Source: Ichthyophthirius multifiliis
Taxonomy: Eukaryota > Ciliophora > Oligohymenophorea > Hymenostomatida
Reading direction: 5' to 3'
Assembly (NCBI RefSeq): GCF_000220395.1
Contig: NW_004086042.1
Location: 1-34,122, forward strand
Length of the DNA: 34,122 bases
This document shows positions 1-11,845 of this stretch, in pieces. A program made the translations under genes and the position numbers. How positions within the stretch are numbered: position 1 is the first letter of the stretch; each line of letters starts with the position of its first letter. Under the pieces are notes generated by a model that was not told the DNA's origin, did no database searches, and saw nothing but the letters and a program-made list of their open reading frames with translations.

Positions 1-44
1 CATAATATATTAAAACTAATATCATTTTGTAAAATAAATAATTC

Positions 45-66
45 TTTTTTTTTTTTTTTTTTTTTT
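45..66. repeat. poly-T tract
   Basis: A run of 22 T lies just downstream of the stop of the leftmost gene, which is on the minus strand. In the gene's own sense it is a poly-A run after the TGA and may sit in the 3' UTR. No function is claimed. Confidence 0.8.
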
Positions 67-95
67 CATTTGTATATGTTTTTTAATAAAATCAT

Positions 96-883
96 TCAAT
101 TTTTTTTTTATTTGTTTTCTTATTCTTTTAAGTTTTATTATTATAATAATTCTTTATTTTATAAAATATTTTATTCTTATAAATTATTATTCTATTAAAA
201 ATAATTTTATTATTTTTAAAATTTCAAAGAAGAATACTTATTAATTAATTTTTTTATTTATTTAAAAGAATTTTCCTTTAATTAAACTTTTTCTTCTTAA
301 TTTATTATCTTTTCTTTACTATTTTAACTATTGTTTCTTGAACTAATTTAAGAATTTACCTCCATTACTTTTTCTAAAGTAAGATTTTTTAATTATTTTT
401 GAGCTATAATTTATTATTGATGATTTTTTTTCACTTCTTATTAATGTTTTTGCTCTGATTCTTAACATGTCTATAGTTTATTTATAAGATTTTAAATCTT
501 TTATTCAGCTATTTCTTATTTTTGTAAACTTTATGTTAATAAAATATAAATTTATTTATTTATTTTTTATCTTTTTACTGACATAGCTCTTCATTTTTTA
601 ATGCTATTTATAGTTTTTTTAGTATATGTTACTAAGATTTGTTTATTTAAGTTTTTATTAAATATAATATTTAGAATAAATGAATTTAACTTATTTTATT
701 TTGATTATTTTTAATTAAAACTGACCATAAGTCTTCTTGTATTTATTAAAATTTAATACCTAAAAAATATAATAATACTGATTAATATTCGTCATAATCA
801 ATACACTTTTTATATTTACAAGCCTTTAAATTATTTTATTTTTTTTATTTATTTAGTAACTTCTCATTATTTAATATATTCAT
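96..883 (-). CDS. Glutamine-rich coiled-coil protein (245 aa), function unknown
   Basis: I do not recognise this gene. It has two exons, 883-579 and 528-96, split by a 50-bp GT...AG intron (529-578) with matching phase; TGA is at 98-96. The start is the in-frame ATG at 883-881, preceded by A-rich sequence. The N-terminal 90 residues look folded and include CIDYDEYQSVLYFLGI and EDLWSVLIKNN, loosely like a degenerate EF-hand pair. From about residue 85 to the end the protein is Gln/Lys/Glu-rich with a coiled-coil character. Many glutamines are TAA or TAG. The neighbour on the other side is divergently transcribed, 609 bp away. It may be a cytoskeletal or ciliary structural protein, but that is only inferred from composition. 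Confidence 0.7.
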
Positions 884-1492
884 TGGTTTATAATATATTA
901 TTAATTTATATTTATTAAAAATAATATGTAAATTTAATTAAAAAAAAAATATATCTTATTTCCTTTTTTAGTTAAAAATAAAATTATATATATAAATAAT
1001 TTAAATTATATTTAATTTTTTTTTTTCATGATTATTTATCAATATATATATAAAAGAATATTAATTATCAATTTTTTTTGTTTTAATTAGTAATATTTTA
1101 TTTTATTTATATATATATATATATATATATAAATTAATATTAATTAAAAGTCATAAAAAATAAATAAAACGACAACGTTTTTTAATTATTTATTAATAAA
1201 CCATATTTATTATGCAGTTTTATAATTTTACATCATTAATTGATATATTATTATTTTTTTATCTTTTTGTAATAAAATAAATTAAAAAAAAAAGTAAATT
1301 ATTTTATTATTTATTTCTTAATTAGACATATTTTTTTTTCTTTTTTTTCTATATTATTTATAAAAAATAAATTTTCTATTATATTATAAAGCAAAAAGTA
1401 TTTTTTTTATTTAAAAAAATGATAAATAAATTATTTTTTAAATAAATTTTTTAATTAAAAAAATTATTATAATAAATATTAATAATTAAAAA
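884..1492. other. Intergenic, divergent promoter region
   Basis: This 609-bp gap lies between two divergently transcribed genes, so it should hold both promoters. It is almost pure A/T, with a TA run near 1108-1130. I see no ORF, RNA gene or motif that I can support. Confidence 0.6.
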
Positions 1493-4490
1493 ATGAAAAA
1501 TTTAAATGATTCTAATCCACAATTATAACTATCACATTAATCATAATAGTAAGTATTGAAAATAAACCTAGAAAAGTCTCAAGAAAAGAAATTATAAAAA
1601 GCAAATTATGAACATGCCTTAGCTTTTAAAAAACTGATGTAATTAGGAAAAGCAAATAAATTTGGTTTACCAGAACCGTTTAATTTAAATTGTGATATAA
1701 ACGAATTTAAAGATTATGGTATTGGATTGTTTTTCTTTTTTTCTTTTATAAAGATAATAGCAATTTTTTTTTTAATGGCCTCGTTGATTGCTCTACCTTC
1801 TTTATATTCTAATTATACCGGAAAAGGCTTAGATGTATAAGGAATAAATATATTATAGTAATTTTCAATTGCAAACCAACCACAATTAATAGCGATTCTA
1901 CCAAGTATAAAATTAACAGATGAATAAAAAAATTAACTATAAAAATAAAATGATGATAATGTTTAAACATTTGTAAATGAAATGGTAAAAAGAAAAATTA
2001 AAAATTAATAAAATATTTATATATTAAAATAAGTTAAATATTATCAATTTTATAATTTCACTCATATATAAAAACAATCATAAATATATATATATATATA
2101 TATATTTTTATATATATTTTATTAATATTATTTAAAATTTTTTAAAATTTATTAGAATACTAGAAAATATTATTTATGGATACCTGATATAGTTTATAGT
2201 TGTTTATTTTTAATAATTATATTTTATTATAGAATATTTTCAATTAAATAACTTCGTGCTTATAATGAATTAAATATTTTTCCTAGCAGATACGCTTTAG
2301 AAGTAAAAGGATTTCCAAAAAGCACAAAAGACCCGAACGATTTAAAGTTTTTTTTAAATGGAGTTTTTTAAATATTTTAAAACGATGATTCTGGTTCTGA
2401 TGTGGTTGTTGAAGTTGCATTTGCCCGAAATTTTCATGGAACTTTGTATTTACATTAATAAGAGGCTCTTCTATTAGAAAGAAATGAATTAGACGATGAA
2501 AAAAAAAAGCTAGGTTTATTAAATCGCAATTAATAATTAATTTTGAAAAGAAATAAATAAAAATTAAAAGAAATATAAGACAAAATGAACGAAATTATCC
2601 AAAAAAAACTTAATGGAAATATTCAATATGAAGAATATGAGACTATAAAAGCCTATGTAGTTTTTCAAACCTTTGAATATAGAAAAAAAGCATTTTAAAT
2701 GTATGAAAAATACACGAACCCACATTGGGTTTTTAAATATTTATTATGCTGTTTTAGACCTAAAATGCCCTACAGTATGAAATTCAATGGAAAATACGAA
2801 CTTAAATTTTCAGAAAATACTGATTTACCTTCAAATATTAAATGGGAAAATTTAGATATTTAAAAAAGTATAAAAATATATATAGATGTGTATATATATA
2901 TAAACACATATATAAAACAAGGCGATATATAAAAAGATAAATTGTAGCATTTTTTACTATATTAATAGTAATGAGTTTAACTATATTTATAGTAATAGTT
3001 GCTAATATAGTAAGACCAGAAAATCCTGAGTGTGTAATAGTAAATATGAACTTTGAATAAGTTTAAAAATAAAATGATACTACTATAACTAAATGCTTTT
3101 GTATTTAATAAGATATTACTGATATAGCTTAAGACACATCTTTAAGAAATTTTTGTTGGAATTAATATACTTAACATTTATTTACTATGGCTTTGATAAT
3201 ATTATCGTCTTTTATTATTATTTTTGTGAATATTTTACTGAGAATTATAGTTAAAAAACTAAGTAAATATTTACGTTTTCCAACTTTTTCATAAGAGTCC
3301 TCAGTTACTGCTGTATTGTTGTTTATATGTACTTTTATTAATACTGCCATAATAGTTTTAATAGTAAATTAAATATTTATATATTTAAATATAATTATAT
3401 ATTTATAAATATATATATTTAGTTATAAGCAGATATATTTGGATTTATACTTTCTATATTCATAACAAATCCTATACCTCCCTTAAAAGAACTATAAGAG
3501 TAAAAAAAAACTAATTTTTCTTCTGATTTTACGAGAATATGGTACAAAGAAGTTGGCTCAAAAATCGTATTCACAATGTTATTAACTACAATATCTCCGC
3601 ATTTAATTAATGCTTTATTGATTCCTATAAAAAGATGTATTTTAATATCTAGAGCTAAGAAAGCCGTTTTATAATAAGAAATGAATAAAATAATAATCGG
3701 TCCAGAATTTGATTTAGTGCCATATTATGCATCTGTATTAAATGTAACTTTTACATGCATGTTATATTCTTCCGGTCAGCCTATATTATTATTTTTTGGT
3801 TTTATTTCATTGTTTATATAATATTGGTGTTATAAGTACTAATTATTAAGATTTAACCAAAAACCTCCCTAATATGATCAGTAAGTAAATAATACTATTA
3901 TAAAAATAATTCCTTTATGTCTAGTTTTACATTTAGCTGTTGGTATGTATATGTATGGACAGCCCCTTATTTTTCCTTAAGACTCTAATTAAGTAAAAGT
4001 GATTGTTTTAGATTCGTTAAACTCCGAAGGATATAATGATGTATAGATTTTTTAGGATTAAAATGATATAATACAAAAAAGGGCCTTTAATATAATTTAC
4101 TTATTTTATTTTTTATGCTTTTTGATTATTTTTTTAGTTTTTGATATTATTGTTTATCCTATAATTAAATTCTTCTTTTTATCAGATAATAAAAAATCGA
4201 ATCAAGTTATTTCAAAGGAAGTTTCTAATATTCTTAGTTATAATAATCAATTGAATAAAATGAGATTAAAAATGATTGTTTCTTATGATATGTAAAAAAA
4301 TCCAACTTATGGAGGAATTGTTGAAGCTATTAATGATGGAAGTAGTAAATATAGTAACTCTCCTAAAGGATCAATAAAAATATAAAATTTTGCAATGTAA
4401 GGTGTAAAATAAAATATTAATAAAAAATCAATGTTTGGATAAGACTCTGTATAGAATTAAGGAAATAAGATTTAAACATAAGAAAGATGA
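1493..4490 (+). CDS. CSC1/OSCA (TMEM63-type) channel-like membrane protein, about 911 aa
   Basis: This is a multi-pass membrane protein of the OSCA/TMEM63/CSC1 family, whose studied members are mechanically or osmotically gated cation channels. Exons are 1493-1984, 2156-2889, 2922-3363 and 3423-4490. A first helix lies near residues 77-103 and a second near 170-192. The cytosolic RRM-like domain follows, starting SRYALEVKGFPKST and including YVVFQTFEYRKKAF, and ends with the family hallmark SNIKWENLDI. A series of hydrophobic segments then forms the channel core. The C-terminal tail of about 130 residues is polar. The intron after WENL is uncertain: the 32-bp model (2890-2921) keeps a basic RYIKRQ stretch typical of the family, whereas 2868-2947 is the alternative. 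The length fits the family. Confidence 0.85.
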
Positions 4491-4863
4491 AATAAAAAAA
4501 AAAAATATTTATTTATTTATTTAATATTTATTTATTTATTTTATAATTAATATTACTAAATTATTTTAATATTATATATTTATTTATATATATTTAAATA
4601 TATATTTATATTATATTTTATATTAATTGAAAAAAAAATAAAAAAATTATTTTAATAGAAAAAAAAAAAAATTAATAATTTAACAAAACTAAAAAATATT
4701 ATAAAAAAATTAAAATTTAAATAAAAATAAAATATAAAAAAACAAATCTAACAAATCTTATATTAAAAATATAAAAATTAATATATATATTTTTTTTTTT
4801 TTAAAAAAAAAAAAAAAAATTATAAAATACTAAAAAATTAAATAATATCAAAATAAAAAAAAC
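4491..4863. other. Intergenic, 373 bp, no gene seen
   Basis: This A/T-only spacer separates two co-oriented genes. It consists of poly-A and poly-T stretches (for example about 4791-4819) and ends in an A-rich leader directly before the next ATG. I see nothing else in it. Confidence 0.6.
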
Positions 4864-6079
4864 ATGAGCAATATAATAGATTAATTTAACTAAGCTTATA
4901 AAAATCTATCATATAGTTAAAGACAACAATAATTAAAATAATATTTATAATAACACGAATAACAAGTATTATTTTTATATTTTTTAAAATAAATATTATT
5001 ATATATTATAAAAATATATATAATTATAGTAAAGTTAATAATTAGAAGAAATTTATAATTATTACTTAAAATAATATCCTTTTAATTATTAATATTGGAA
5101 TTCATATGCATAATATGTCAAATAAATCAAATCAAATGAAGATGTAGAAAAAATGTAAATAAATAAAAAAAAAATTATAATTAAAAAAAAAAAAAAGTTA
5201 TTAATAAGCAATTGAACTAAATCCTAGAAGTTTTGAATTATGGGATTGTTATTTATCACATATGAGAAGTGAATAAATAGATGAATAAAAAATTATTAAG
5301 TAAAAAAATAATAAATATTTATATATAATATATATTTTGTATTTTAATAGATTATATGAATAAGCTTTAGATTGCATAGGATTCGATTTTAATAGTTCGA
5401 TTTTTTGGGAAGATCTATTAAGAATCTAAGGAGAAAATAAAGAAGAATGCATGAAATTATTTAAAAGATTTTTAAGTGTTACTATTAAAGAAATAGATGA
5501 CTTAAAGGAAAAGGCAGATTCTTTTTTCTAATATTGTAATTTAGAATAAATAAAATCTTGCTATTTTGTTGTTTTTGGACATAAAATATAAATTACGGAA
5601 TTTACATAAGAATGTATTTATTCATAAATTAATTTAAATAATTTATATTTTTAGAAATGGTATAAGAAATAAAAAACTATCTTAATAATATAGCAGAAAA
5701 ATCGAAATCTCATTTTCCAATAATAGAATAATTTGAAAGAAAAGTAAAAAAATAAAATATATATGTATGAATATTAATATATATGTGAAATAATTATAAA
5801 AATTATATTAGTATATATTTATAATGAATATATATAAACTTTTTATTATATATATATGTAAACGTAATTTGTTTATTCTTTTTTATATTATTCTAAAAAA
5901 AATATATAGATAATAAAAACTGAATACGATGGTACTTTATTACATGAAGAATAAGAAAACTGGAATTAATATATATTATATGCTAAATAAAACTTATCAG
6001 TAGATGAAGTTATATATTTATATGAAAAATCACTAATAACATAAGTAAAAATAAAAAAATGTCATAAATATTGATTTAA

Positions 6080-6142
<63 letters not shown>

Positions 6143-6955
6143 AAATTAAATAAAAAAAATTATATAAAAAAAGTGTGATAGAGAAGATTTATGGTTAGAA
6201 TATTTTAATTATGCCGAAAACGAAAACTTAATTTAGCATATATTAAATTTATTAAGAAAGCATGAAAACTTTTTTAAAATTTAAAATGTTGAAATTTTAT
6301 ATAGATGGGCTGAATATGAAGAATAATTTAAAAATTACGATAAGGCTAGAGAAATATATAATTAAGTTATTATATTAGAATCTAATTTGGAAACTAATTG
6401 GTCTCTTTTAAGTAATAATCCAACTCTTAAAAGTTAAATGAGATTAATTTAATTTGAAAGAAGGATAAATACTCATTATGAACAAGTTATTGTTTTATAT
6501 GAAAAAATTACATAAAATGTTAACTATAAATAAGATATAAAACATTGGGCTATAAATGAATTAGCTAAATATTTAGCTGAATAAGGGGAAAAGTAGATTG
6601 GTTTAAATAAATATATGAAACATTTAGAAAATTCATAATTAAATAAATATAATTATGCTTAATTTTTATAATTTATTTCAATTTATTTCTAAAATGATTA
6701 AGCTATTTAAGATACTATAATTGATATTTATATAGGTTTTATATAGTAATCAAAATAAGTAAAAATAAAAAAATATAATAATTAAAAAAATAATAATAAA
6801 TTAAACAATAAATAAATATTTTATATTTAAAAAAAAGAATTATTAAGATTAAAAAAATATTATATTGATAACATTAAATCATTTAAGAGGATTTTTAAAA
6901 AATATAAAATCATTAAGAATAGTAGAATAAAAGTATAAAAAATAATTATAATTAT

Positions 6956-7003
<48 letters not shown>

Positions 7004-7175
7004 ATTTATATTTATATATAATATTTTATTTTATAAAATAAATAAAAGAATTAAAGATCTTGAATTATAAATGCATTTAGATTCTTTAAATAAAAAAAGA
7101 TCATTTAATTAATCTATTAATAATGATAATATAAACGATTTACTTGATTTAAAAAAATAATAGAAACATATATGA
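4864..7175 (+). CDS. PRPF39: Pre-mRNA-processing factor 39 (HAT-repeat U1 snRNP protein), 540 aa
   Basis: PRPF39/Prp39 is a U1 snRNP-associated scaffold made of HAT helical repeats that acts in 5' splice-site recognition. Nine exons join in phase: 4864-4965, 5030-5154, 5198-5299, 5351-5613, 5655-5743, 5910-6044, 6174-6758, 6838-6932 and 7049-7175. HAT repeats are evident: YPFNYQYWNSYAQYVK, then IELNPRSFELWDCYLSHM, a DFNSSIFWEDLL repeat, EEQENWNQYILYAK, and DREDLWLEYFNYAE with ILYRWAEYEEQ. The C-terminal segment resembles the ILxxLxxLRxF end of the family. All glutamine positions tested are often TAA/TAG. Introns range from 43 to 166 bp; the one at 6045-6173 is mostly a TA repeat. Its stop lies only 64 bp from the stop of the convergent MORN gene. 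Family assignment is strong. Confidence 0.9.
6083..6137. repeat. TA dinucleotide microsatellite inside PRPF39 intron
   Basis: About 27 uninterrupted TA units fill much of intron 6045-6173. A run of this kind is expected to vary in length between isolates. Confidence 0.9.
6959..6991. repeat. TA microsatellite in last PRPF39 intron
   Basis: A TA run of about 16 units lies within intron 6933-7048 and continues as imperfect TA/TTA sequence to about 7020. Confidence 0.85.
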
Positions 7176-7239
7176 ACATTAACTTATATTATTATTATTT
7201 TTTTATTTAAAAAGAAAATAACAAAATAATTTTAAAAAT

Positions 7240-8097
7240 TCATAAAATCTTAATTAATTTACCGTTTTCCCATATATATTATTAAATTTTATCTCCATTA
7301 TAAAAAGTCCCCTATCCGTGAATATTTCCTTTTAGAAAATTTCCTATAATTTTATAATTATTTTAAAGTTCTAAAATACCAAATCCTTCAATTTTGTTAT
7401 TATAGAAATCTCCTTAATATTAAATCCATTAATTTTCTTCAAAAATATTAGATAAATCATTTATTTTAAACTCTTTTATCTTTAACTAATCATTAATATT
7501 ATATAAAATACCACATCCATTTAAAAGACCTTTTTTCCATTCCCCTTTATATATTATTTATTAATCTTTATTTTTTAATATCCCATAACCTTCAGGTTAT
7601 TTTTATTTATTTATATTTCCTTAATAAAAAAGATCTTTTTCTATTTCTACAATTTCTTAAGAAAATTTAAAAAATTCATTTTTTTTTAATGATAAGAAAT
7701 TTTATTTATTTTTATTTTCTTAAAGTATATTTTCAGTTTACAATCGTTTATTTTAAGTAAATAATTCATCTATTTTTTTATTAGAATTTATTTCTTATTT
7801 GTAATATTTATATGTTTATTTATCGTCAATTGTTTAATTACTATTTTATTATTTTTGAGTTAGACACTTATAATAATGATTATTTTCTGAATTGATTTAA
7901 GTTTTTTAACAATTACTACTTTACTATAATTCAAGATTTTAATATTTATTTGAAAATTAAAAAGTCTCATTATAAATATTTAAAGATACGGAATTCAAAA
8001 ATAGATTCTTTTTTTTCTTATATTAAAACTACTTTGTGTATATATATTGATTTTTTTTTTTTTAAATAAATAAATAAAATAGAATAATTTTGTACAT
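7240..8097 (-). CDS. MORN-repeat protein, 285 aa
   Basis: MORN repeats bind lipids or scaffold cytoskeletal structures, and are common in cortical and ciliary proteins of ciliates. One uninterrupted frame runs from ATG 8097-8095 to TGA 7242-7240. The C-terminal half (about residues 160-280) carries four MORN-like units: YQGN...PEGYGILKN, YKGEWKKGLLNGCGILYN, YQGDFYNNKIEGFGILEL and IIGNFLKGNIHGQGTFYN. The N-terminal half is polar, Asn/Gln/Lys-rich and partly coiled-coil. The first 20 residues (MYKIILFYLF...) lie in very AT-rich sequence, so the true start could be further downstream or behind an unseen intron. It is convergent with PRPF39, stops 64 bp apart. Role beyond the MORN fold is unknown. 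Confidence 0.8.
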
Positions 8098-8681
8098 TTT
8101 TTTATTAAGATTTAATGTTTTATTAACAAATATAATAATTTTAATTATTCTTATTCAAAACAGATTGATTAATTAAGTTATTGAATTTATTTTAATAGAG
8201 AGAGTTTTAATTTTATATATAATCATGTTTTAATGATTAATATTAAACACCTTATATTTACATTATAATATTTTTTTTTTATTTATATTTTTTTTTGTTT
8301 AATATATTTATTAATTTAATATAAGAAAACTTTAATATTTATTACTAACTTTTTTTTGTTTTTTTTATAAAAAAAAAAAGTTTCTTAACTCAATATAAAA
8401 AGTTTATTATATATAATATTTAATTGATTAAAATATATAAAAAATATAAACTAAAATAAATAAATAAATATAATATATAAAAATATTTATTTAATTAATT
8501 AAAATTTTATATTATATTAATTAAAGTATTATTAAAAAGCATTAATTTTAATATATTATTTTTATAAAAAAACAAAATAAAAAGATTTTTTATAAAATAG
8601 AAATATTTAATAAATTATTAAATAAAAAAAAATATTTTATATCAAAAAAATAAAATAAAGAAATTAAAAATTTTATAAAAT
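8098..8681. other. Intergenic, divergent promoter region
   Basis: This 584-bp A/T spacer separates the minus-strand MORN gene from the plus-strand V-ATPase gene and presumably holds both promoters. I see no ORF or RNA gene in it. Confidence 0.55.
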
Positions 8682-9710
8682 ATGGCTACAAATACATATA
8701 ACCCTTAAGAAAGAGTTGCAGAAATGACAAAAGCAATAGAATTTAAAGCTAATCATGTGTCATAAAGTATATAAGAAATTGCTAACCAGACATACAATTA
8801 AGAATATGGGAAATATTTTGAATAAGAAAAAGCTAAAGTTATTTAATAAAATTAAAATAATATGGAAAAAATTATATCATAAAAAAATATGTATGTTTAA
8901 AAAAAATATATATATATATATTATTATAATATCATTATTATGTACATTTATATATTTTTTTTTAAAAAAAAGTGAACGATCTTCCGTTATAAATGAATGC
9001 AGATTAAAAAAAATGACTAGAAGATATGAGCTTTTATAAACTTTAAAATTAGAAGTAAGAAAATCTTTAGAAATATAAATTTAAAATAAAGAGGTGTATA
9101 AAAAATTACTTAAAAATCTTATAATTCAAGTAAAAATATTAAAAAATAATAAAAAATATGTATAAATAATTATAAAAAATATATATTATTATATATAAAT
9201 ATGTCTAAATAAATATATATATATATTTATATATATATACATATATATTTATATACATATATATATATATATATATTATATTGTAGTCTATGATTAAATT
9301 AATGGAAGAGAATATAGAATTATAATGCAAAAAAGAAGATCTTTATTTAATAGAAAGCCTATTATATGAATGTGAATAAGATTTTAATTCTTTAGTTATT
9401 AAAGAATGCAAAAAAAAAAGCTTTAATAGTAAAATTAAAGTAAATAGAGATCATTTTTTAGATGACAAATTTAAAAATTTGTAAAAATATAAAAAATTAA
9501 TAATTTATTTTGTTTTTCTTTTTATTCAAAAAAAAAATATAAAATAGATTAGGAGGTATTGTTATTAGTTGTTATGATGGAAAAATTGTTTGTTCAAATA
9601 CTTTAGATGCTAGAATTGAATAATCATTTTAAGAATTTTTACCTTAAATTAGAAATGGACTTTATCCTGATTTTAATAATGAAGGAGAAATAATAAAAAA
9701 TAAAAACTGA
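8682..9710 (+). CDS. ATP6V1E: V-type proton ATPase subunit E, 240 aa
   Basis: Subunit E forms, with subunit G, the peripheral stalk joining the V1 and V0 sectors of the vacuolar proton pump. Exons 8682-8890, 8973-9129, 9287-9480 and 9548-9710 give 241 codons with the stop. The N-terminal long helix is present (ERVAEMTKAIEFKANHVSQ, then KYFEQEKAKVIQQ). The conserved ERSSVINECRLKKM block follows, matching the family pattern ERS.xxNxxRLKxM. The C-terminal globular part shows LGGIVISCYDGKIVCSNTLD and EQSFQEFLPQIRNGLYP, as expected in E subunits. The family is normally about 220-230 residues, so this looks complete. Introns are 67-157 bp. It stands alone, divergent from MORN and convergent with the USP47 gene. 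Confidence 0.93.
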
Positions 9711-10010
9711 ATTTAACTATAATAAGAGCTTAATCAATGATTTTTGAATTTTATTTTTTGAAAATATATTCACTTAATTATTAAAAGTTTTTTTTTTATA
9801 TAAAATAAAATTTCTAAAAAACAAACTTTTTAATATCTAAAAAAAGTCAAAAAAAATATAAAAATAATTCTCTCGTTTTTATTATTTTTTATTTTTTTTT
9901 TAAAAAAAAAAAGTGTATTTATTTCTTTTGTTTTTTATTCTTTTTTTTTTTATTAAACATATAAAATTTATAAATATATATTGTAATGTTTTTATTTGAA
10001 AATAAATATA
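9711..10010. other. Intergenic, 300 bp between convergent genes
   Basis: This stretch lies between the stops of the V-ATPase E gene and the USP47-like gene. It has poly-T and poly-A tracts only and presumably holds both 3' UTRs. I see no gene. Confidence 0.55.
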
Positions 10011-11794
10011 TCATTATTAAATATCATCTTATTTATCTATTTAATTATTATTTTTTTATATATTATTTTCAAATTATATTTAAGGTTCTATATTACTTTC
10101 TTTTCTATAAAATAAATAAATAATATTATATATATAAAAAGTTAAAATAACTTTTACTTTTTAACTTTAATTTATAAACATTTTTCTTTTTAAGATTTAT
10201 CAAGTCCATTTCTTTTTGTATTTAATTTATTTTTATTAATCCCTTTAGTTTGTATAATTCCCATATATTTAACTTCTTCATCTGTTAATTCTCTTGGAAT
10301 TTAACTTTTATCTTTAATTCTTTATATATAATAAAATATATATAAAAAATAAATAAACATTTAAAAAAATACATAAATAAACTTCCATCATTCATGATAT
10401 GAAAAGGATGTTAACAAATTATAATATTTTCATTTGATAAATCATACCACTTTAATATTGTTAAAATTAATATATTTTATTTAATTTTTTAAAAATATAT
10501 ATACATCATCATTTAATAATTATGCTTTATTAAAATTCCAAATAACATTAATTTTAATAGCAGACATGTTTTCTATTTTAATAGAATTATCTTTTTCTAA
10601 AATTTTTTAAGCTAACTCATATCCAGTATTTGTTTTAGAAACCATTAATTCTATAATATCTGATAATTACCAATTTTATTAATTCCATATTCTAACATAA
10701 ATTAAATAATCTTTTAAATTATATTAAATTTAATTTTCTATATATTCTAAAGCAATTGCTCTTTTTTCAATTAATTATTATTCCCTCATTGTTTTTTCTC
10801 TATATATTCTAGTTAAATTATCAGAAACTTTTTCTCTTAATCTTATAAATTAAGGTTCAATATTTAAATTTTAATTTAAATTAATATATTAGCAAACTTA
10901 AATAATTACTTCTGAAGCCTTAAAATATTGTAAAATAATAATAAAAAAAATAAAAATAAAATAATAATAAAAAAGTTATAAAAAAGTAATAAAAATATAT
11001 AAAGAATATATATTTAATCTAAAAACATATATATAAATATATATATATAAATATAATAAATATATATATATATAATAATATATATATTACTTTTAGATTT
11101 CCATTTATTGGTATTTCTCCTATTTCTTAAAAGGAATACCAAATATTATCTGTTATAGCAGGAGCTCTATATGCTAAATAAAATAATACTCTAATTTCTC
11201 CTTCTTTTGCAGGTTTTCCGAATTCTAAATAAATACTCGAATTATTTGAAAAGTTCATTGAATTTATAGTTTTTTTTGTATCTTTTAATTCAATACCAGC
11301 TTTTCCTCCCCTTCTCATTATAATATCATCCATAGAGTCTACTTTAATTTATTAAATTATTTAGTTTTTAAGATCTAACATAGTTAATCTACTATCAATT
11401 ATAATATAATTGTTATATTCTATATTTGAATTAGATGTATTTTTTTCTGGAGTATTAAATTTAATAGATATTTTATTCTAATCTATCTCAAAAACTTTTT
11501 ACCATTTAGTATTTTATTTATTATTCATTATATTTTCATTTTTTTCAACATATAAAATACTACCTTCTAAAATATCAATATCTTCAATTCTATAATCATA
11601 ATTTTAAGAAATAGAAATAATCTCGCAACTACTTATTCCGTGTATATTATCTATTCTTTTAATAATACAAACTTTCTCGAATTGAATTTAACTAACCCTT
11701 GCAATTTATTCCATTAATCTATAAACAGTTATATTTTTTCTTATATTTAACTTAATATACTATAAAAAAATATATATATATATATATTATGGAA

Positions 11795-11845
<51 letters not shown>

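Noticed and set aside
5614-5654. PRPF39 frame continuing through this stretch as coding
   Set aside because: It leads to a non-HAT sequence; removing the 41-bp GT...AG segment restores EIKNYLNNIAEK, which fits the family.
10104-10158. USP47 C-terminus read without the last intron
   Set aside because: The frame stays open only through A/T sequence giving Phe/Ile/Lys runs; the GTAAAAG donor and TATAG acceptor give a more protein-like tail and a nearby TGA.
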